From Maricaulis sp034670125 (GTDB lineage: Bacteria > Pseudomonadota > Alphaproteobacteria > Caulobacterales > Maricaulaceae): a stretch of DNA of 64,000 bases. Below, piece after piece: positions 35,246-45,195 of this stretch (position 1 is the first letter of the stretch; each line of letters opens with the position of its first letter). A program made the position numbers and the translations under genes. Where the stretch lies: positions 1 to 64,000 of the forward strand of contig NZ_JAXMOC010000001.1 of NCBI RefSeq assembly GCF_034670125.1. Reading direction: 5' to 3'. The notes under the pieces were generated by a model. It was not told the origin of the DNA. It saw nothing but the letters and a program-made list of their open reading frames with translations, and made no database searches.

Positions 35246-36704
35246 CGAACCACTCCCTGTCCTCGCGGGCGAGCAACAAGGCCGACTGTGGCGGTCCGTC
35301 GGTTCCGGCCTGGTAGCTGTACAGTCGCGATTGGCTGTCGTCCCAGGACTGGATGATCCCGTCGACCCAACGCCAGGCGGCCTCGACTTCGTCCCGGCGC
35401 ATGAACAGGCTGAGATTGCCGCGCACGACCGCCATCAGCAGACGCTCATAGGCATCCGGATAGTCGTGGTCGAAATGTTCGGCGTAGGCGAGATTGAGCG
35501 GAACATAACGCAGGCGCAGGCCGCCCGGCCCCGGATCCTTGGTCATCAGCATCAGCTTGACGCCTTCGTCGGGCTGCAGCCGGATCACCAGGCGATTGGG
35601 CCGCATCGTGCCGGCGGTTGCTCCAACCACATCATGCGGAATGGGCTTGAACTGGACGATGATCTCGGAGCGGCGGGCGGCCATGCGCTTGCCGGTCCGC
35701 AGATAGAAGGGGACCCCCGCCCAGCGCCAGTTGTCGACATGGGCCCGCACGCCAACAAACGTCTCGGTCTGCGTCGCATGGCCGACTTCATCGGCATAGC
35801 CAGGCACCGTCCCGCCGTTGACCGCACCCGCCTGGTACTGACCGCGAACCACATCCTGAGTCACATTGGCCGCGGTGATCGGCCTGAGAGCTTTGAGAAC
35901 TTTCAGCTTCTCGGTCCGGACCGCGTCCGGATCGAGTGAGGCCGGCGGTTCCATGGCGACCAGACAGGCGAGCTGCAGCAGGTGGTTCTGGACCATGTCA
36001 CGCAGCGCACCGGACCGGTCATAATAGCTGGCCCGTTTGCCCGCCCCCAGCGACTCCGCAACGGTGATCTGGACATGATCGATCCCGTTGGCATTCCAGA
36101 GCGGTTCGAACAGATAATTGGCAAACCGCAGGATCAACAGGTTCTGGACCGTTTCCTTGCCCAGATAGTGGTCGATACGGAATATGTTGTTCTCGAGGAA
36201 CACCTCCCCGACCCTGTCATTGATCGCCCGGGCCGTGTGGTAGTTCGATCCGATGGGCTTTTCCAGAACGATGCGGGCATTGGGCGTGTTCAGCTTGTGC
36301 GCCGCCAGACCGGCACAGATCGAACCATATATCGAGGGCGGAAGGGCCAGATAGTACAGCCGGATCTTGCTTTCATCAGGGTCGAGCGCGTCGGCGAGGT
36401 CCTGCCATCCGGTGGTCTCGCTTGACGCATCAACGGAAACATATCTCAAGCGACCCGCAAACCCGGCCCAGGACGCCTTTCGCTCGGCCGATGTTGCGGC
36501 CGTGATCACATGGGTCGCGGCCAACTCCTGAAAGGCAGACGACTCCATGGCATCGCGAGACGCGCAGATGATCCGGCTGTCATCGGTAATCTGTCCATCA
36601 CACCAGCGGTGAAACAGGGCCGGGATCAATTTGCGCAACGCCAGATCGCCTGTCGCTCCGAAAACAACGATATCAAACGGTTCAACGGGTACGAGTTTGG
36701 CCAT
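35229..36704 (-). CDS. zwf: Glucose-6-phosphate 1-dehydrogenase
   Basis: Oxidises glucose 6-phosphate with NAD(P)+, the entry step of the Entner-Doudoroff and oxidative pentose phosphate routes. A 491-residue, full-length enzyme. The N-terminal coenzyme motif is VVFGATGDLALRKLIPAL. The active-site RIDHYLGKETVQNLL and the EKPIGSNYHTARAIN segment are intact. It leads the leftward zwf-pgl-edd operon. The upstream region, shared with divergent hemN, holds a perfect ATGTTA-N4-TAACAT palindrome 68 bases before the start, which may be the operator for a LacI/GntR-type sugar repressor. Confidence 0.96.
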   Translation of the reverse strand: MAKLVPVEPFDIVVFGATGDLALRKLIPALFHRWCDGQITDDSRIICASRDAMESSAFQELAATHVITAATSAERKASWAGFAGRLRYVSVDASSETTGWQDLADALDPDESKIRLYYLALPPSIYGSICAGLAAHKLNTPNARIVLEKPIGSNYHTARAINDRVGEVFLENNIFRIDHYLGKETVQNLLILRFANYLFEPLWNANGIDHVQITVAESLGAGKRASYYDRSGALRDMVQNHLLQLACLVAMEPPASLDPDAVRTEKLKVLKALRPITAANVTQDVVRGQYQAGAVNGGTVPGYADEVGHATQTETFVGVRAHVDNWRWAGVPFYLRTGKRMAARRSEIIVQFKPIPHDVVGATAGTMRPNRLVIRLQPDEGVKLMLMTKDPGPGGLRLRYVPLNLAYAEHFDHDYPDAYERLLMAVVRGNLSLFMRRDEVEAAWRWVDGIIQSWDDSQSRLYSYQAGTDGPPQSALLLAREDREWFDGADE

Positions 36705-36771
36705 TTCCGGCTTCCTGCTTGACGCTGCCCAGCCTGCGGGCGCGGACCTGCGAGCGTCGGCGGCTGGATTT

Positions 36772-36787
36772 ATGTTACCCCTAACAT
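36772..36787. promoter_or_regulatory. GntR/LacI-like operator upstream of zwf
   Basis: ATGTTA (36772-36777) and TAACAT (36782-36787) form a perfect 6-bp inverted repeat around CCCC. From memory, this is the form of the gluconate-repressor (GntR, LacI family) operator in enterobacteria. It lies between divergent zwf-pgl-edd (68 bases from zwf) and hemN (142 bases). Control of the Entner-Doudoroff operon is the better guess; the cognate regulator is not in the window. Confidence 0.5.
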
Positions 36788-36928
36788 GCCCACATCACAT
36801 GGTCGACCTCGATCTCCATGGTCCACCGCCCGGACACCGGCCGTGACGGGCACCTGCGCGCTTTGGGCGCATGCCCGCCAACGCCGCTTCGTCCTATTCT
36901 CGCAATTTATTTATGGAGACGTTCTCGC

Positions 36929-38254
36929 ATGCCCTCCACCGAACCGACCTTTATTGCCAAGTACGCACTCGAGACCGTGCCGCGCTATACCTCCTACCCG
37001 CCGGCAACGAAGTTTCGTGGCGGGACCGGGTTGGATCAGTGGCGACACTGGATGGGCCAGCAGGGCGATGCCCCGGCCCTGTCGGTCTATGTCCACATCC
37101 CGTTCTGCAAATCCATGTGCTGGTACTGTGGTTGCCACACCACCATTCCGAACGGCCATCAACGCGTGCGCAACTATCTCGCGGCACTCGATACCGACAT
37201 CAAGCGTCGTGCGGAAATCGCGCCGGCAGACGCGCGGGTCTGCCATATCCATTTCGGTGGGGGTTCTCCGGACATGCTGAAAGCTGACGAATTCCGGACT
37301 GTGATGCGCCGCATCCGGAGCGCGTTCCATGTCATGCCGGACGCAGAAATAGCCGTTGAGCTCGACCCTCGCGAACTGGATCAGGAATTGTGCCAAGCGA
37401 TGGCCGAGGCCGGCGTCAATCGCGTCAGTTTGGGCGTGCAGGACCTGTCCGAGGAGGTTCAAAAACTGATCCATCGGATCCAGCCGCGCGAAACAGTGCA
37501 GGCCGCCGTGGAGCAATTGCGGGAGGTCGGCATCACGGCCATCAACATGGACATGATGTACGGGCTGCCGGCCCAGACGGTCAGGCATGTGTGCGACACC
37601 GCTGAAGCCATCTCCGAGATGGGCGCCGACCGCGTGTCCGTGTTCGGCTATGCCCATGTACCGTGGTTCAAGAAGCATCAGCGCGCCATTCCGGAGGACC
37701 GGCTTCCGGCTGCCGCCGAGCGTTTCGACCAGATGCAGGCCGCCGGCCGGGCCCTCAGCAAAGTCGGCTATGACCGGATCGGACTGGACCATTTCGCCCG
37801 ACCGGACGACCCGCTCGCCCAAGCCTCGCGCGGTGGCGGTTTGCGGCGCAATTTCCAGGGCTACACGACAGACCCGTCGACGATACTGGTCGGACTGGGC
37901 GCATCAGCCATCAGCGAATGCCCACAGGGCTATGTGCAAACAGAACCGAACCCGGTCCGCTATGCCACGGCCGTCACCGGAAACGCCGACATGCTGGTAC
38001 GCGGCACCGAACGGTCCCCCGCCCAGCGGGCCGTCGCCACCCGGATTGCCGATTTGCTGTGCCACTTCGAAACCCGGCTCGAACCCGCCGATCGGCTCGA
38101 CCGCATCGCGGACATGGTCGAGGACGGCCTCGCGCGAATTGACAGGGGGCGGATCATCCTGACCGAAGCCGGTCGCCCCTATGTCCGCAACCTTGCTGCG
38201 CGCCTCGATCCGGAATTCCGGTTCTCGACGGATCAACACAGCGTCGCAGTCTGA
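36929..38254 (+). CDS. hemN: Oxygen-independent coproporphyrinogen III oxidase (radical SAM)
   Basis: Decarboxylates coproporphyrinogen III to protoporphyrinogen IX in haem synthesis without oxygen. A 441-residue radical SAM enzyme with the cluster motif CKSMCWYC followed by GCHT, which is HemN-specific. RYTSYPPATKF at the N-terminus is the HemN signature. IHFGGGSPDML and the VSLGVQDLSEEVQKLIHRIQP segment are SAM- and substrate-binding. ATG 36929 has GGAG twelve bases upstream. I see no clear Fnr box in the 225-base divergent region. A HemN in a heterotrophic alphaproteobacterium suggests growth at low oxygen. Confidence 0.94.
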   Translation: MPSTEPTFIAKYALETVPRYTSYPPATKFRGGTGLDQWRHWMGQQGDAPALSVYVHIPFCKSMCWYCGCHTTIPNGHQRVRNYLAALDTDIKRRAEIAPADARVCHIHFGGGSPDMLKADEFRTVMRRIRSAFHVMPDAEIAVELDPRELDQELCQAMAEAGVNRVSLGVQDLSEEVQKLIHRIQPRETVQAAVEQLREVGITAINMDMMYGLPAQTVRHVCDTAEAISEMGADRVSVFGYAHVPWFKKHQRAIPEDRLPAAAERFDQMQAAGRALSKVGYDRIGLDHFARPDDPLAQASRGGGLRRNFQGYTTDPSTILVGLGASAISECPQGYVQTEPNPVRYATAVTGNADMLVRGTERSPAQRAVATRIADLLCHFETRLEPADRLDRIADMVEDGLARIDRGRIILTEAGRPYVRNLAARLDPEFRFSTDQHSVAV

Positions 38255-38326
38255 CGCCACAATAGGGGAGGACAGGTCGCCGTCCGGGCCTTATAAACCT
38301 TGGATCGAGTTCCATGGTGACCCGGT

Positions 38327-40042
38327 TTGAGAACCGCCCTTCTTTCAGTCCTTGTCCTGTTGTCCGCTCCGGCAGCTTTCGCCGAGCCGTTGGCACAGGT
38401 CCAAGGCGTGCGCGACGCCGAGCTTCTGGCTGCCCTGGTCGCGGCCGTGGGAGAGCGTGACACGTCAGCGGACATCCCGGCGACAAGCGCCATGCGCGAT
38501 GCGCGGACGGCGGCCGATCGGGCACGCCGCCTGTTGCGGTCGCGGGGTTACTACACGGCCCGTGTCGATACCTATGTCGATGAACGGCGCGGCGCGAGCC
38601 TGCGCGTGCTTCCCGGCCCGCAATTCACGGTCGGCCGTGTGGACGCCCAAACCAATGGGGACCGCGACGCCCGCGAGCGGGTTCTGGGTGTCATTGCCCT
38701 GCCGGCGGGCGCGCCCCTTCTTGCACAGCCGGTCATCGACGCCGAGGCGCGCGCTTTGAGGGCATTGCAGAATGGCGGCTGGCCCGACGCCGAATTGCTG
38801 GACCGTGAAGTAGTGATCGACCACGCCGGGCGGGACGGATTGATCACCTTCCGCTTCGAGCCCGGGCCCTTTTCGCGTTATGGCGAAGTCAGCCGCGAAA
38901 CCGGTGGGTGGGACCCGCAGTTCATCGCCCGCATTTCACCGCTCCAACGCGGCGGACCGGCCAGTCGTGAAGAGATGCTGGCCTATCAAAGGCGACTTGA
39001 TGGACTGGCCAGTGTCCGTTCGGCCCGGGTTGCACTGGGACCGCCCGTCCCTGGAACAGCCGAACGCCCGATCGATGTTTCGCTGACAGCCGCTGCAAGG
39101 CACACGATTGAAACCGGCCTGAGCTATTCGACCAGCGAAGGCGCCGGCGCCGACATTCGCTGGACCCGCCGCAACATGTTCGGGCGGGATGAAACCCTGA
39201 CCCTGTCGACCACGCTGGCGACCCTGAACCAGTCGGCTTCGGCTCGGATCGAGCGCCCCCACTGGCGTCGCCATGCGCAGACACTTTTTCTCCATTCGGG
39301 CCTGACGCGAGAAACCACAGACGCCTATGACCAGGACGAGATCGAGGCCGGAATCGGCATCATTCGCCGGGATGGCCGGCGCACCTATGGCGCCGGCCTT
39401 GCGCTCGACACCTCGCGGGTCACGGATGTCGACGGCGAACGGGACATTGTCACGGCGGCCTTTGACCTGAGCGGAGCCTATGACAGCCGCAATGACCCGC
39501 TCGATCCGACGGCCGGAGTTCGCCTGTCGCTGCAGGGGACACCCGCGGTAACGTTCGGCGACGTGGACGGCCGCTATGTTCGCCTGGATGCGCGGGCGGC
39601 CGGCTATTTCCAGCTGGGTGACACTCTGGTTGCGGCAGGGCGGGCCCGCATCGGATCGGTTCTCGGCACCTCGGCTACCACGCTCGCGGCCGATCAGCGC
39701 TTTTTTGCCGGCGGCGGCGGATCCGCGCGCGGCTTCGAGTACCAGTCCCTCAGCCCCGTTGGCAGTGACGGGCAACCTTTCGGCGGCCTGTCAGTTGTCG
39801 AAATCAGCACCGAATTGCGGTGGCGGATCACCCCCGAATGGGGTGCCGTGGCCTTCGTCGACAATGCGATCGCCTCCGACCTCAACGCCCCGGAGTTCGG
39901 CGCCATGCGCAGCGCGATCGGTGTCGGCGCCCGCTACTATTTTGACTTCGCGCCTGTTCGCATAGACATCGCCACGCCACTCGACCGCCGCAGCGGCGAG
40001 CCGGCATTCCAGATATATTTCAGCCTCGGCCAGGCCTTCTGA
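38327..40042 (+). CDS. tamA: Outer-membrane translocation and assembly module TamA (Omp85 family)
   Basis: An outer-membrane protein that with TamB transports or inserts envelope components (autotransporters, possibly phospholipids). 571 residues: signal peptide ending SAPAAFA, about three POTRA-like repeats (25-250; SRGYYTARVDTYVDE, LRALQNGGWPDAEL), then a 16-strand Omp85 barrel. The barrel includes YDSRNDPLDPTAGVRLS, RFFAGGGGSARGFEYQSLSP (the conserved RGF/Y loop) and the terminal aromatic IYFSLGQAF. Only a TTG start at 38327 fits the signal peptide. It precedes tamB by 2 bases, so the two are one unit. Confidence 0.9.
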   Translation: MRTALLSVLVLLSAPAAFAEPLAQVQGVRDAELLAALVAAVGERDTSADIPATSAMRDARTAADRARRLLRSRGYYTARVDTYVDERRGASLRVLPGPQFTVGRVDAQTNGDRDARERVLGVIALPAGAPLLAQPVIDAEARALRALQNGGWPDAELLDREVVIDHAGRDGLITFRFEPGPFSRYGEVSRETGGWDPQFIARISPLQRGGPASREEMLAYQRRLDGLASVRSARVALGPPVPGTAERPIDVSLTAAARHTIETGLSYSTSEGAGADIRWTRRNMFGRDETLTLSTTLATLNQSASARIERPHWRRHAQTLFLHSGLTRETTDAYDQDEIEAGIGIIRRDGRRTYGAGLALDTSRVTDVDGERDIVTAAFDLSGAYDSRNDPLDPTAGVRLSLQGTPAVTFGDVDGRYVRLDARAAGYFQLGDTLVAAGRARIGSVLGTSATTLAADQRFFAGGGGSARGFEYQSLSPVGSDGQPFGGLSVVEISTELRWRITPEWGAVAFVDNAIASDLNAPEFGAMRSAIGVGARYYFDFAPVRIDIATPLDRRSGEPAFQIYFSLGQAF

Positions 40043-40044
40043 GC

Positions 40045-43000
40045 ATGACCCATCTGGCTCTCATCCGTCGCCTGGCGCTTTGGGCAGGACTGATCCTTCT
40101 GGGTGTGGCGCTCCTTGCGTCCGGTCTGCGCCTGGCCGCCGGGCAGGCTCCGGGGCGCTGGCTGGTCAGCAACCAGCTGGATGGTCGTTATGTCCCCGGC
40201 GTCGGACGCCTTTCGGTTTCCGGCGTGCGGGGCGACCCGCTGTCCCGTCTCCAAATCGACCAGCTGACCTTGAGCGATGATAACGGGGTCTGGCTGACAG
40301 CAGAGTCCATTTCGCTGGACTGGCAGGCCCGAAGTCTTCTTTCCGGGCCTATCCGGATCAACGAGGCCCTGATCGAACGGGTGACAATCATCCGCCGGCC
40401 GGTCCTCGACAGTGAGCCGGCGCGTCCGTCAGGCGGCCGCCCGGACGCAGGGCCGACCCTGCCGGCGATTGATCTCGTCCTTTTCAACCTGTCACGACTG
40501 GAACTGGCTGACGGCGTCGCCGGACCGCAGGCTTTGCTGACAGCAAGGGCCGGCGCCCGTTTGAGGGCCGGCGCCAGCAACCTGTCTGTCCAAATCGCGC
40601 GGCTCGATGCCGAGGGAGACCATCTCGAAGCGGACCTGCTTGTCGGAGAAACCGGTGTCACCGGCACGCTGAGCGCCCATGGCGAGGCCGGCGGAACGCT
40701 GGCGACCCTGATGCGCCTGCCTGATCAGGCCATTCGCATTGACGGATATATCGATGGAGACCTCACGGCCGGTCGCGGCGAGCTGACCCTGACCGCCGAC
40801 ACCCGTACCCGGGCGCAAGCTGGTGTGACGTGGAATGCCGACTCCTGGCAGGGAGACGCCACCGTCAATGTGGCGGCGTGGGACCTGGTGCCCGAGCCTC
40901 TTGCCCCGGAAGTCGAAGCCGTCCGCGTCCAGGCCGATGGACGCCGAAGCGGCCCTGTCACGGTCAATCGTGTGACGCTGGAGGCCAATGGCAGTCGGGT
41001 GGTGCTGCGGGATCTAACTGCACCACTCATCCAGGCCGAATTCACAATCAGCCCGGCCCTCGTCGCACGGCTGTCCGGCGACCGCGTCGTGACCCGGTCT
41101 GTCAGCGGTTCGGCGGACGTGGCACGTGGGGACGGCCTGGAGGTTCAATTGCGGCCTCAGATCGAGGGGTTGGAGCTTGCCGGTCTGTCGGTGCAGCGGC
41201 TCGACGGGTCGATGGGCGTCACACGGACCGACGGACGTCCCCGACTGACAGTCGACCTCAATCTGGACGGTGTTCAAACAGGCCGCGCCGACGTGGACCG
41301 GCTGGCGAACGGGCGGATCCGGGTGACCGGGAACATCGCCGATGCCGGTGGCGACACCGGATGGCAGATGGCCCCGGGTTTCACCGTCGCCTCAGAGCAG
41401 GTGACGGCCATCGCCAGCGGCCATCTGCCACCGGACGCCACCTGGCCGGTTGGCGAGGTGAGCATCAGCCTGACTGATGCCGCATTGGCCCAGCCGGACC
41501 TGTCGGGTCCGGCCCGGGCCGAAATTTCCATCGCGGCGGACCGGGCGATCGCGATCAACATCGACGGCAGCGCGCTGATCTGGCCCGAAACGGTCCGGGG
41601 TCTGCTCGACGGCATCACCGCTCGGGCGCGGATCAACCCGTCGGGGGCCGGCTGGACCGTATCGGATTTCAATGCCCGCAGTCCTGCCTTCGACCTGGCG
41701 CTGACCGGCGCTTTCGCGGACGCGCTCGACTGGAGCGCGACGGGCGATCTGGCACTGTCCGGCGCCATTCCGCTCGCCGCCGCTGAAATCGACGGCGGGC
41801 TGGCAACAGCATTCAGACTTGTGCGGGATCAGGACGCCTTGCGACTTCGCGCCGTGACCACCTCGCGCCAGCTCCACGTCGGTCCGGTGCACCTCCAATC
41901 GCCCCGGCTGGGTGTAAGGGGCCGGTTGGGTGGCGTGGTTGACGACGCCGCGACCACGCTGGAATGGGTTTTTTCGGCCGACCGCGAACTTGGAGATGTC
42001 GCCGCCAACGGCACGGCTCGCCACCAGACTGGCCGAACCGATCTGGTCGTGACCCAGGGCCGGTTCGACGATGTCACGCTCAGCGGGTCTGCCACCCTCG
42101 CCGGACAGGACATGACCGTGGCGCTCGAGGCTCAACGCGAGGATCTGATGTCACTCTCCGGCCGTTTCGTTGCGGCCCTTGATAACCTGCGCGCAGGGCA
42201 GCTGGATGCGGAACTCACCCTGGCGGCCCAACGGATCGGCGAGGCCGACCTCAATGCCGCCGGCCTGACCCTGTCCGGACCACTGACAGGCATAGCCGTG
42301 ACCGCACAAGCGGACGGTCGGATCCGCAGCAATGTCGACCTGTCCGCAACAGGCGAAATTGCCCTGGGCGAGGATGGCGTATCGGTGTCCCTGTCGCCCT
42401 CCGGCAAGTGGGCTGCGCACAACTGGACCACCGTCGAACCGATCCGATTGGCCACCCGTCCCGATGGTGTGACCGCGTCGGCCGCGATCACCCTTGGAGG
42501 AGGCCGGGTGGACCTCACCCTCCAGACCGCCGGGATCAGCCCCATCGCCAGCCTGACGATTGACAGTGTGCCTGTTGGGGTCCTCGCCGACATCGCGGCC
42601 ATGCCGGCCACCCAGGGCATGATTTCGGGAACGGCCGACCTGCGCGAAACCAGCGGCGTCTGGCGGGGAAACGCCGCGTTTGCTGCAACCGGCCTGCTGA
42701 CCAATGACCTGCCAGACATGCCGGAGCTCGACCTGCAGCTCGAGGTCGCCCTGCAAGATGATGCGCGATCAGTCATCCGGCTGACCGGCGGCGGCCTTGA
42801 GGCTCGCGGCGAGATCGTTCGCGCCGGCGCGACCACCGACATTGCCCGCCCCCAGGGTGCGGCCGATGCGACGCTGACCGGGCAGATCGCAGCCAGTGGC
42901 GAGCTGATCGCCCTGGCGGCCCTTTTCCTGCCGTCCGATATCTTGTTGGAATCCGGGCAGGTTGATGCACAACTGGTGGTGTCCGGAACCGTTTCGGAGC

Positions 43001-44133
43001 CACATCTGGAAGGCGGGGTCTCCCTGACCGGCGGCCGGATCAATGCGACGACCGCCGGGAGCGTGGTTTCCGACCTCGAACTGGACCTCGCACTGGCCGG
43101 GACACGCCTGGAACTGACGCGGCTGTCGGCGAGCGATGCCCGAGAAGGCCAACTGACCGGGCAAGGTCAACTGGACCTCGGCGAAGACAGCCCCCCGACA
43201 GGTTCGGCGCGGTTCGAATTCCAGCGTTTCGTTGCGGTGCGTCGCCCCGAACTGACGGTTCAGGGCAGCGGCGATATTGTTCTCACACTCGATGAGGATG
43301 GCCTGCTGATCGGTGGGGAAAGCCGCGTCGACCAGTTACGGACCCAGCCAACGCTGAACGGCGCCGCATCGATCCCGCAATTGCAGGTCGTCGAGATCAA
43401 CCAACCCAAGGACCATAGGGCGTCGACAGAATCCCGGCTGCCGGTGCGGATCGATTACCGGGTCCGCGCAAGCAATGGTCTGTATGTTTCCTCACGCGCC
43501 TTCACGTCCGAATGGGGTGTTGACCTGCATGTTACCGGGACCGAGAGCAAGCCGTCCCTGTTCGGGTCCGCGACACTGGTCGGTGGCTCCGCCTTTGTGT
43601 TCAACCGTCGCTTTACCCTCGCCGACGGCACGGTGACCTTCGACGGCTCTCCCAGCGATGCCCGGGTCGATCTGAGTGCCGTCCACAGCCGCACCGGATT
43701 CGAGGCCACCGCCCGCGTCACCGGGTCGGCCCAGGAACCGACCATCACGCTCACCAGTGACCCCGCCCTGCCGGAAGATGAAATCCTGTCCCGCTTATTG
43801 TTCGATCAATCGGTCAGCCAGCTCGGGGCCTTCGAGGCGGCCCAGCTCGCCGCGCAATTGTCGGGGCAGAGCCTGTTGGATGTGGTCGGTCAGCTGCGCG
43901 ATCTCGCGGGCATCGATCGCCTCGACATTTCCACCAATGCGGACGGCAACCTGTCTGTGGTCGGCGGCCGGCGCTTTGGTGACAATGTCTATGTCGAGGT
44001 CGGCAGCAATGGCGCCTCGGCGATCAACGAGGCGTTGATCGAGTGGTCCTTGACGCCGGATCTCAGCATCCTGTCGCGGGTCTCAGCCGACACCGATGCG
44101 GCGGTCTCGATCCGCTGGCGCCGCGATTACTGA
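40045..44133 (+). CDS. tamB: Translocation and assembly module subunit TamB
   Basis: A 1362-residue inner-membrane-anchored AsmA-like protein that spans the periplasm and pairs with TamA. An N-terminal signal anchor lies at about 8-30 (LALWAGLILLGVALLASGL). A very long repetitive beta-rich region follows, typical of the lipid-groove taco fold. The C-terminal DUF490 domain ends PEDEILSRLLFDQSVSQLG, then NADGNLSVVGGRRFGDNVYVEV and a barrel-like terminal strand. Start ATG 40045 directly follows the tamA stop. Size and synteny with TamA make the call firm. Confidence 0.93.
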   Translation: MTHLALIRRLALWAGLILLGVALLASGLRLAAGQAPGRWLVSNQLDGRYVPGVGRLSVSGVRGDPLSRLQIDQLTLSDDNGVWLTAESISLDWQARSLLSGPIRINEALIERVTIIRRPVLDSEPARPSGGRPDAGPTLPAIDLVLFNLSRLELADGVAGPQALLTARAGARLRAGASNLSVQIARLDAEGDHLEADLLVGETGVTGTLSAHGEAGGTLATLMRLPDQAIRIDGYIDGDLTAGRGELTLTADTRTRAQAGVTWNADSWQGDATVNVAAWDLVPEPLAPEVEAVRVQADGRRSGPVTVNRVTLEANGSRVVLRDLTAPLIQAEFTISPALVARLSGDRVVTRSVSGSADVARGDGLEVQLRPQIEGLELAGLSVQRLDGSMGVTRTDGRPRLTVDLNLDGVQTGRADVDRLANGRIRVTGNIADAGGDTGWQMAPGFTVASEQVTAIASGHLPPDATWPVGEVSISLTDAALAQPDLSGPARAEISIAADRAIAINIDGSALIWPETVRGLLDGITARARINPSGAGWTVSDFNARSPAFDLALTGAFADALDWSATGDLALSGAIPLAAAEIDGGLATAFRLVRDQDALRLRAVTTSRQLHVGPVHLQSPRLGVRGRLGGVVDDAATTLEWVFSADRELGDVAANGTARHQTGRTDLVVTQGRFDDVTLSGSATLAGQDMTVALEAQREDLMSLSGRFVAALDNLRAGQLDAELTLAAQRIGEADLNAAGLTLSGPLTGIAVTAQADGRIRSNVDLSATGEIALGEDGVSVSLSPSGKWAAHNWTTVEPIRLATRPDGVTASAAITLGGGRVDLTLQTAGISPIASLTIDSVPVGVLADIAAMPATQGMISGTADLRETSGVWRGNAAFAATGLLTNDLPDMPELDLQLEVALQDDARSVIRLTGGGLEARGEIVRAGATTDIARPQGAADATLTGQIAASGELIALAALFLPSDILLESGQVDAQLVVSGTVSEPHLEGGVSLTGGRINATTAGSVVSDLELDLALAGTRLELTRLSASDAREGQLTGQGQLDLGEDSPPTGSARFEFQRFVAVRRPELTVQGSGDIVLTLDEDGLLIGGESRVDQLRTQPTLNGAASIPQLQVVEINQPKDHRASTESRLPVRIDYRVRASNGLYVSSRAFTSEWGVDLHVTGTESKPSLFGSATLVGGSAFVFNRRFTLADGTVTFDGSPSDARVDLSAVHSRTGFEATARVTGSAQEPTITLTSDPALPEDEILSRLLFDQSVSQLGAFEAAQLAAQLSGQSLLDVVGQLRDLAGIDRLDISTNADGNLSVVGGRRFGDNVYVEVGSNGASAINEALIEWSLTPDLSILSRVSADTDAAVSIRWRRDY

Positions 44134-44138
44134 GGCGG

Positions 44139-44152
44139 GGCAAGCGCTTGCC
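44139..44152. promoter_or_regulatory. 14-bp perfect palindrome upstream of the mechanosensitive channel gene
   Basis: GGCAAGC joined to GCTTGCC is a perfect palindrome without spacer, just after the tamB stop and 74 bases before the MscS-type gene. The CAAGCGCTTG core resembles LacI-family sites centred on CG. It may also be chance in GC-rich DNA. No other promoter element is obvious. Confidence 0.3.
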
Positions 44153-44225
44153 TCCGGCTGGCACGCAGAGTACGGCTGGTTGCGACGGCGTGATCGCGCC
44201 GCGATGCAACAAGGGGCCCGCGGGC

Positions 44226-45194
44226 ATGAAGACGTTCCTGCTGTCGCTGATAAAGCCGAACGGCGCCTGGGCCGGCATCCTGGTTTTTGCAACCCTTGTC
44301 GCCGTGGTGGCCGCGGGCATGTCCGGTCATCTCGATGCAGTGCGGGCCTATCTCGACGCCCCCATGCTGACCTTCACGGTCGGCAGCCTGGCCGTCAGTG
44401 CCTACGACGTATTGCGCGGCGTTCTGGTTCTGGCCCTGGTATTCTGGACCACGGCGATCATCGCCGCGCTGGTCGAGGGGCGCTTGAGCAAACTGACCAA
44501 GCTTCGGGCGACCACACGCATCCTGATCACCAAGGTTTTCCAGATCGCGCTTTATCTGGTGGCCTTCCTTGTGACCATGGACCTGATGGGGCTGGACCTG
44601 ACCACGCTGACGGTTTTCTCCGGCGCGCTTGGCATCGGGCTGGGCTTCGGCCTGCAGAAAATCGCGTCCAACTTTATCTCGGGCATCATCCTCCTGCTGG
44701 AACGGTCGGTCGAACAGGATGACCTGATCGAGTTGCCCGACGGGGTGTCCGGTTTCGTGCGTAAATCGAGCGCCCGCTACACCCTGATAGAGACCCTTGA
44801 TGGCAAGGAAATCCTGGTTCCCAACGAGGACCTGATCACCAATCGGGTTACCAATTGGACGCTGACCAATACCCGGGGCCGGATCGAAATCGGGATTGGC
44901 GTCTCCTATGGCGCCGATCTGGAGAAAGCCCAGGCGCTCATTCTGGAAGCCGCGCGCGAACATCCGTCCACGATCGAGGAACCGACCCCGCAATGTTTCC
45001 TGCGCAACTTTGGCGACAGCTCGGTCGACTTCACATTGCTGTTCTGGATCGGCGATGTGGTGAAAGGCCGGTGGGCACCACAGAGCGAGGTGATGTTTAC
45101 GATCTGGCGCAAATTCCGCGATGCCGGCATTGAGATCCCCTTCCCGCAGCGTGACGTGCACATCAAGTCACCCGCATCTGTCCTGGAGGGCTGA
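44226..45194 (+). CDS. Small-conductance mechanosensitive ion channel (MscS family)
   Basis: A 322-residue inner-membrane channel that opens under membrane tension during hypo-osmotic shock. Membrane helices fall at about 15-32, 55-85, 100-122 and the pore helix near GALGIGLGFGLQKIASNFISG, the classic TM3 glycine/alanine pattern. IILLLERSVEQDDLIEL and the beta-domain IPNEDL-like VPNEDLITNRVTNWT follow. The cytosolic C-terminal domain is MscS-sized. ATG 44226 has AAGGGG before it. It leads a likely pair with the CorA-type gene, which starts one base after its stop. Confidence 0.9.
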   Translation: MKTFLLSLIKPNGAWAGILVFATLVAVVAAGMSGHLDAVRAYLDAPMLTFTVGSLAVSAYDVLRGVLVLALVFWTTAIIAALVEGRLSKLTKLRATTRILITKVFQIALYLVAFLVTMDLMGLDLTTLTVFSGALGIGLGFGLQKIASNFISGIILLLERSVEQDDLIELPDGVSGFVRKSSARYTLIETLDGKEILVPNEDLITNRVTNWTLTNTRGRIEIGIGVSYGADLEKAQALILEAAREHPSTIEEPTPQCFLRNFGDSSVDFTLLFWIGDVVKGRWAPQSEVMFTIWRKFRDAGIEIPFPQRDVHIKSPASVLEG

Positions 45195-45195
45195 G

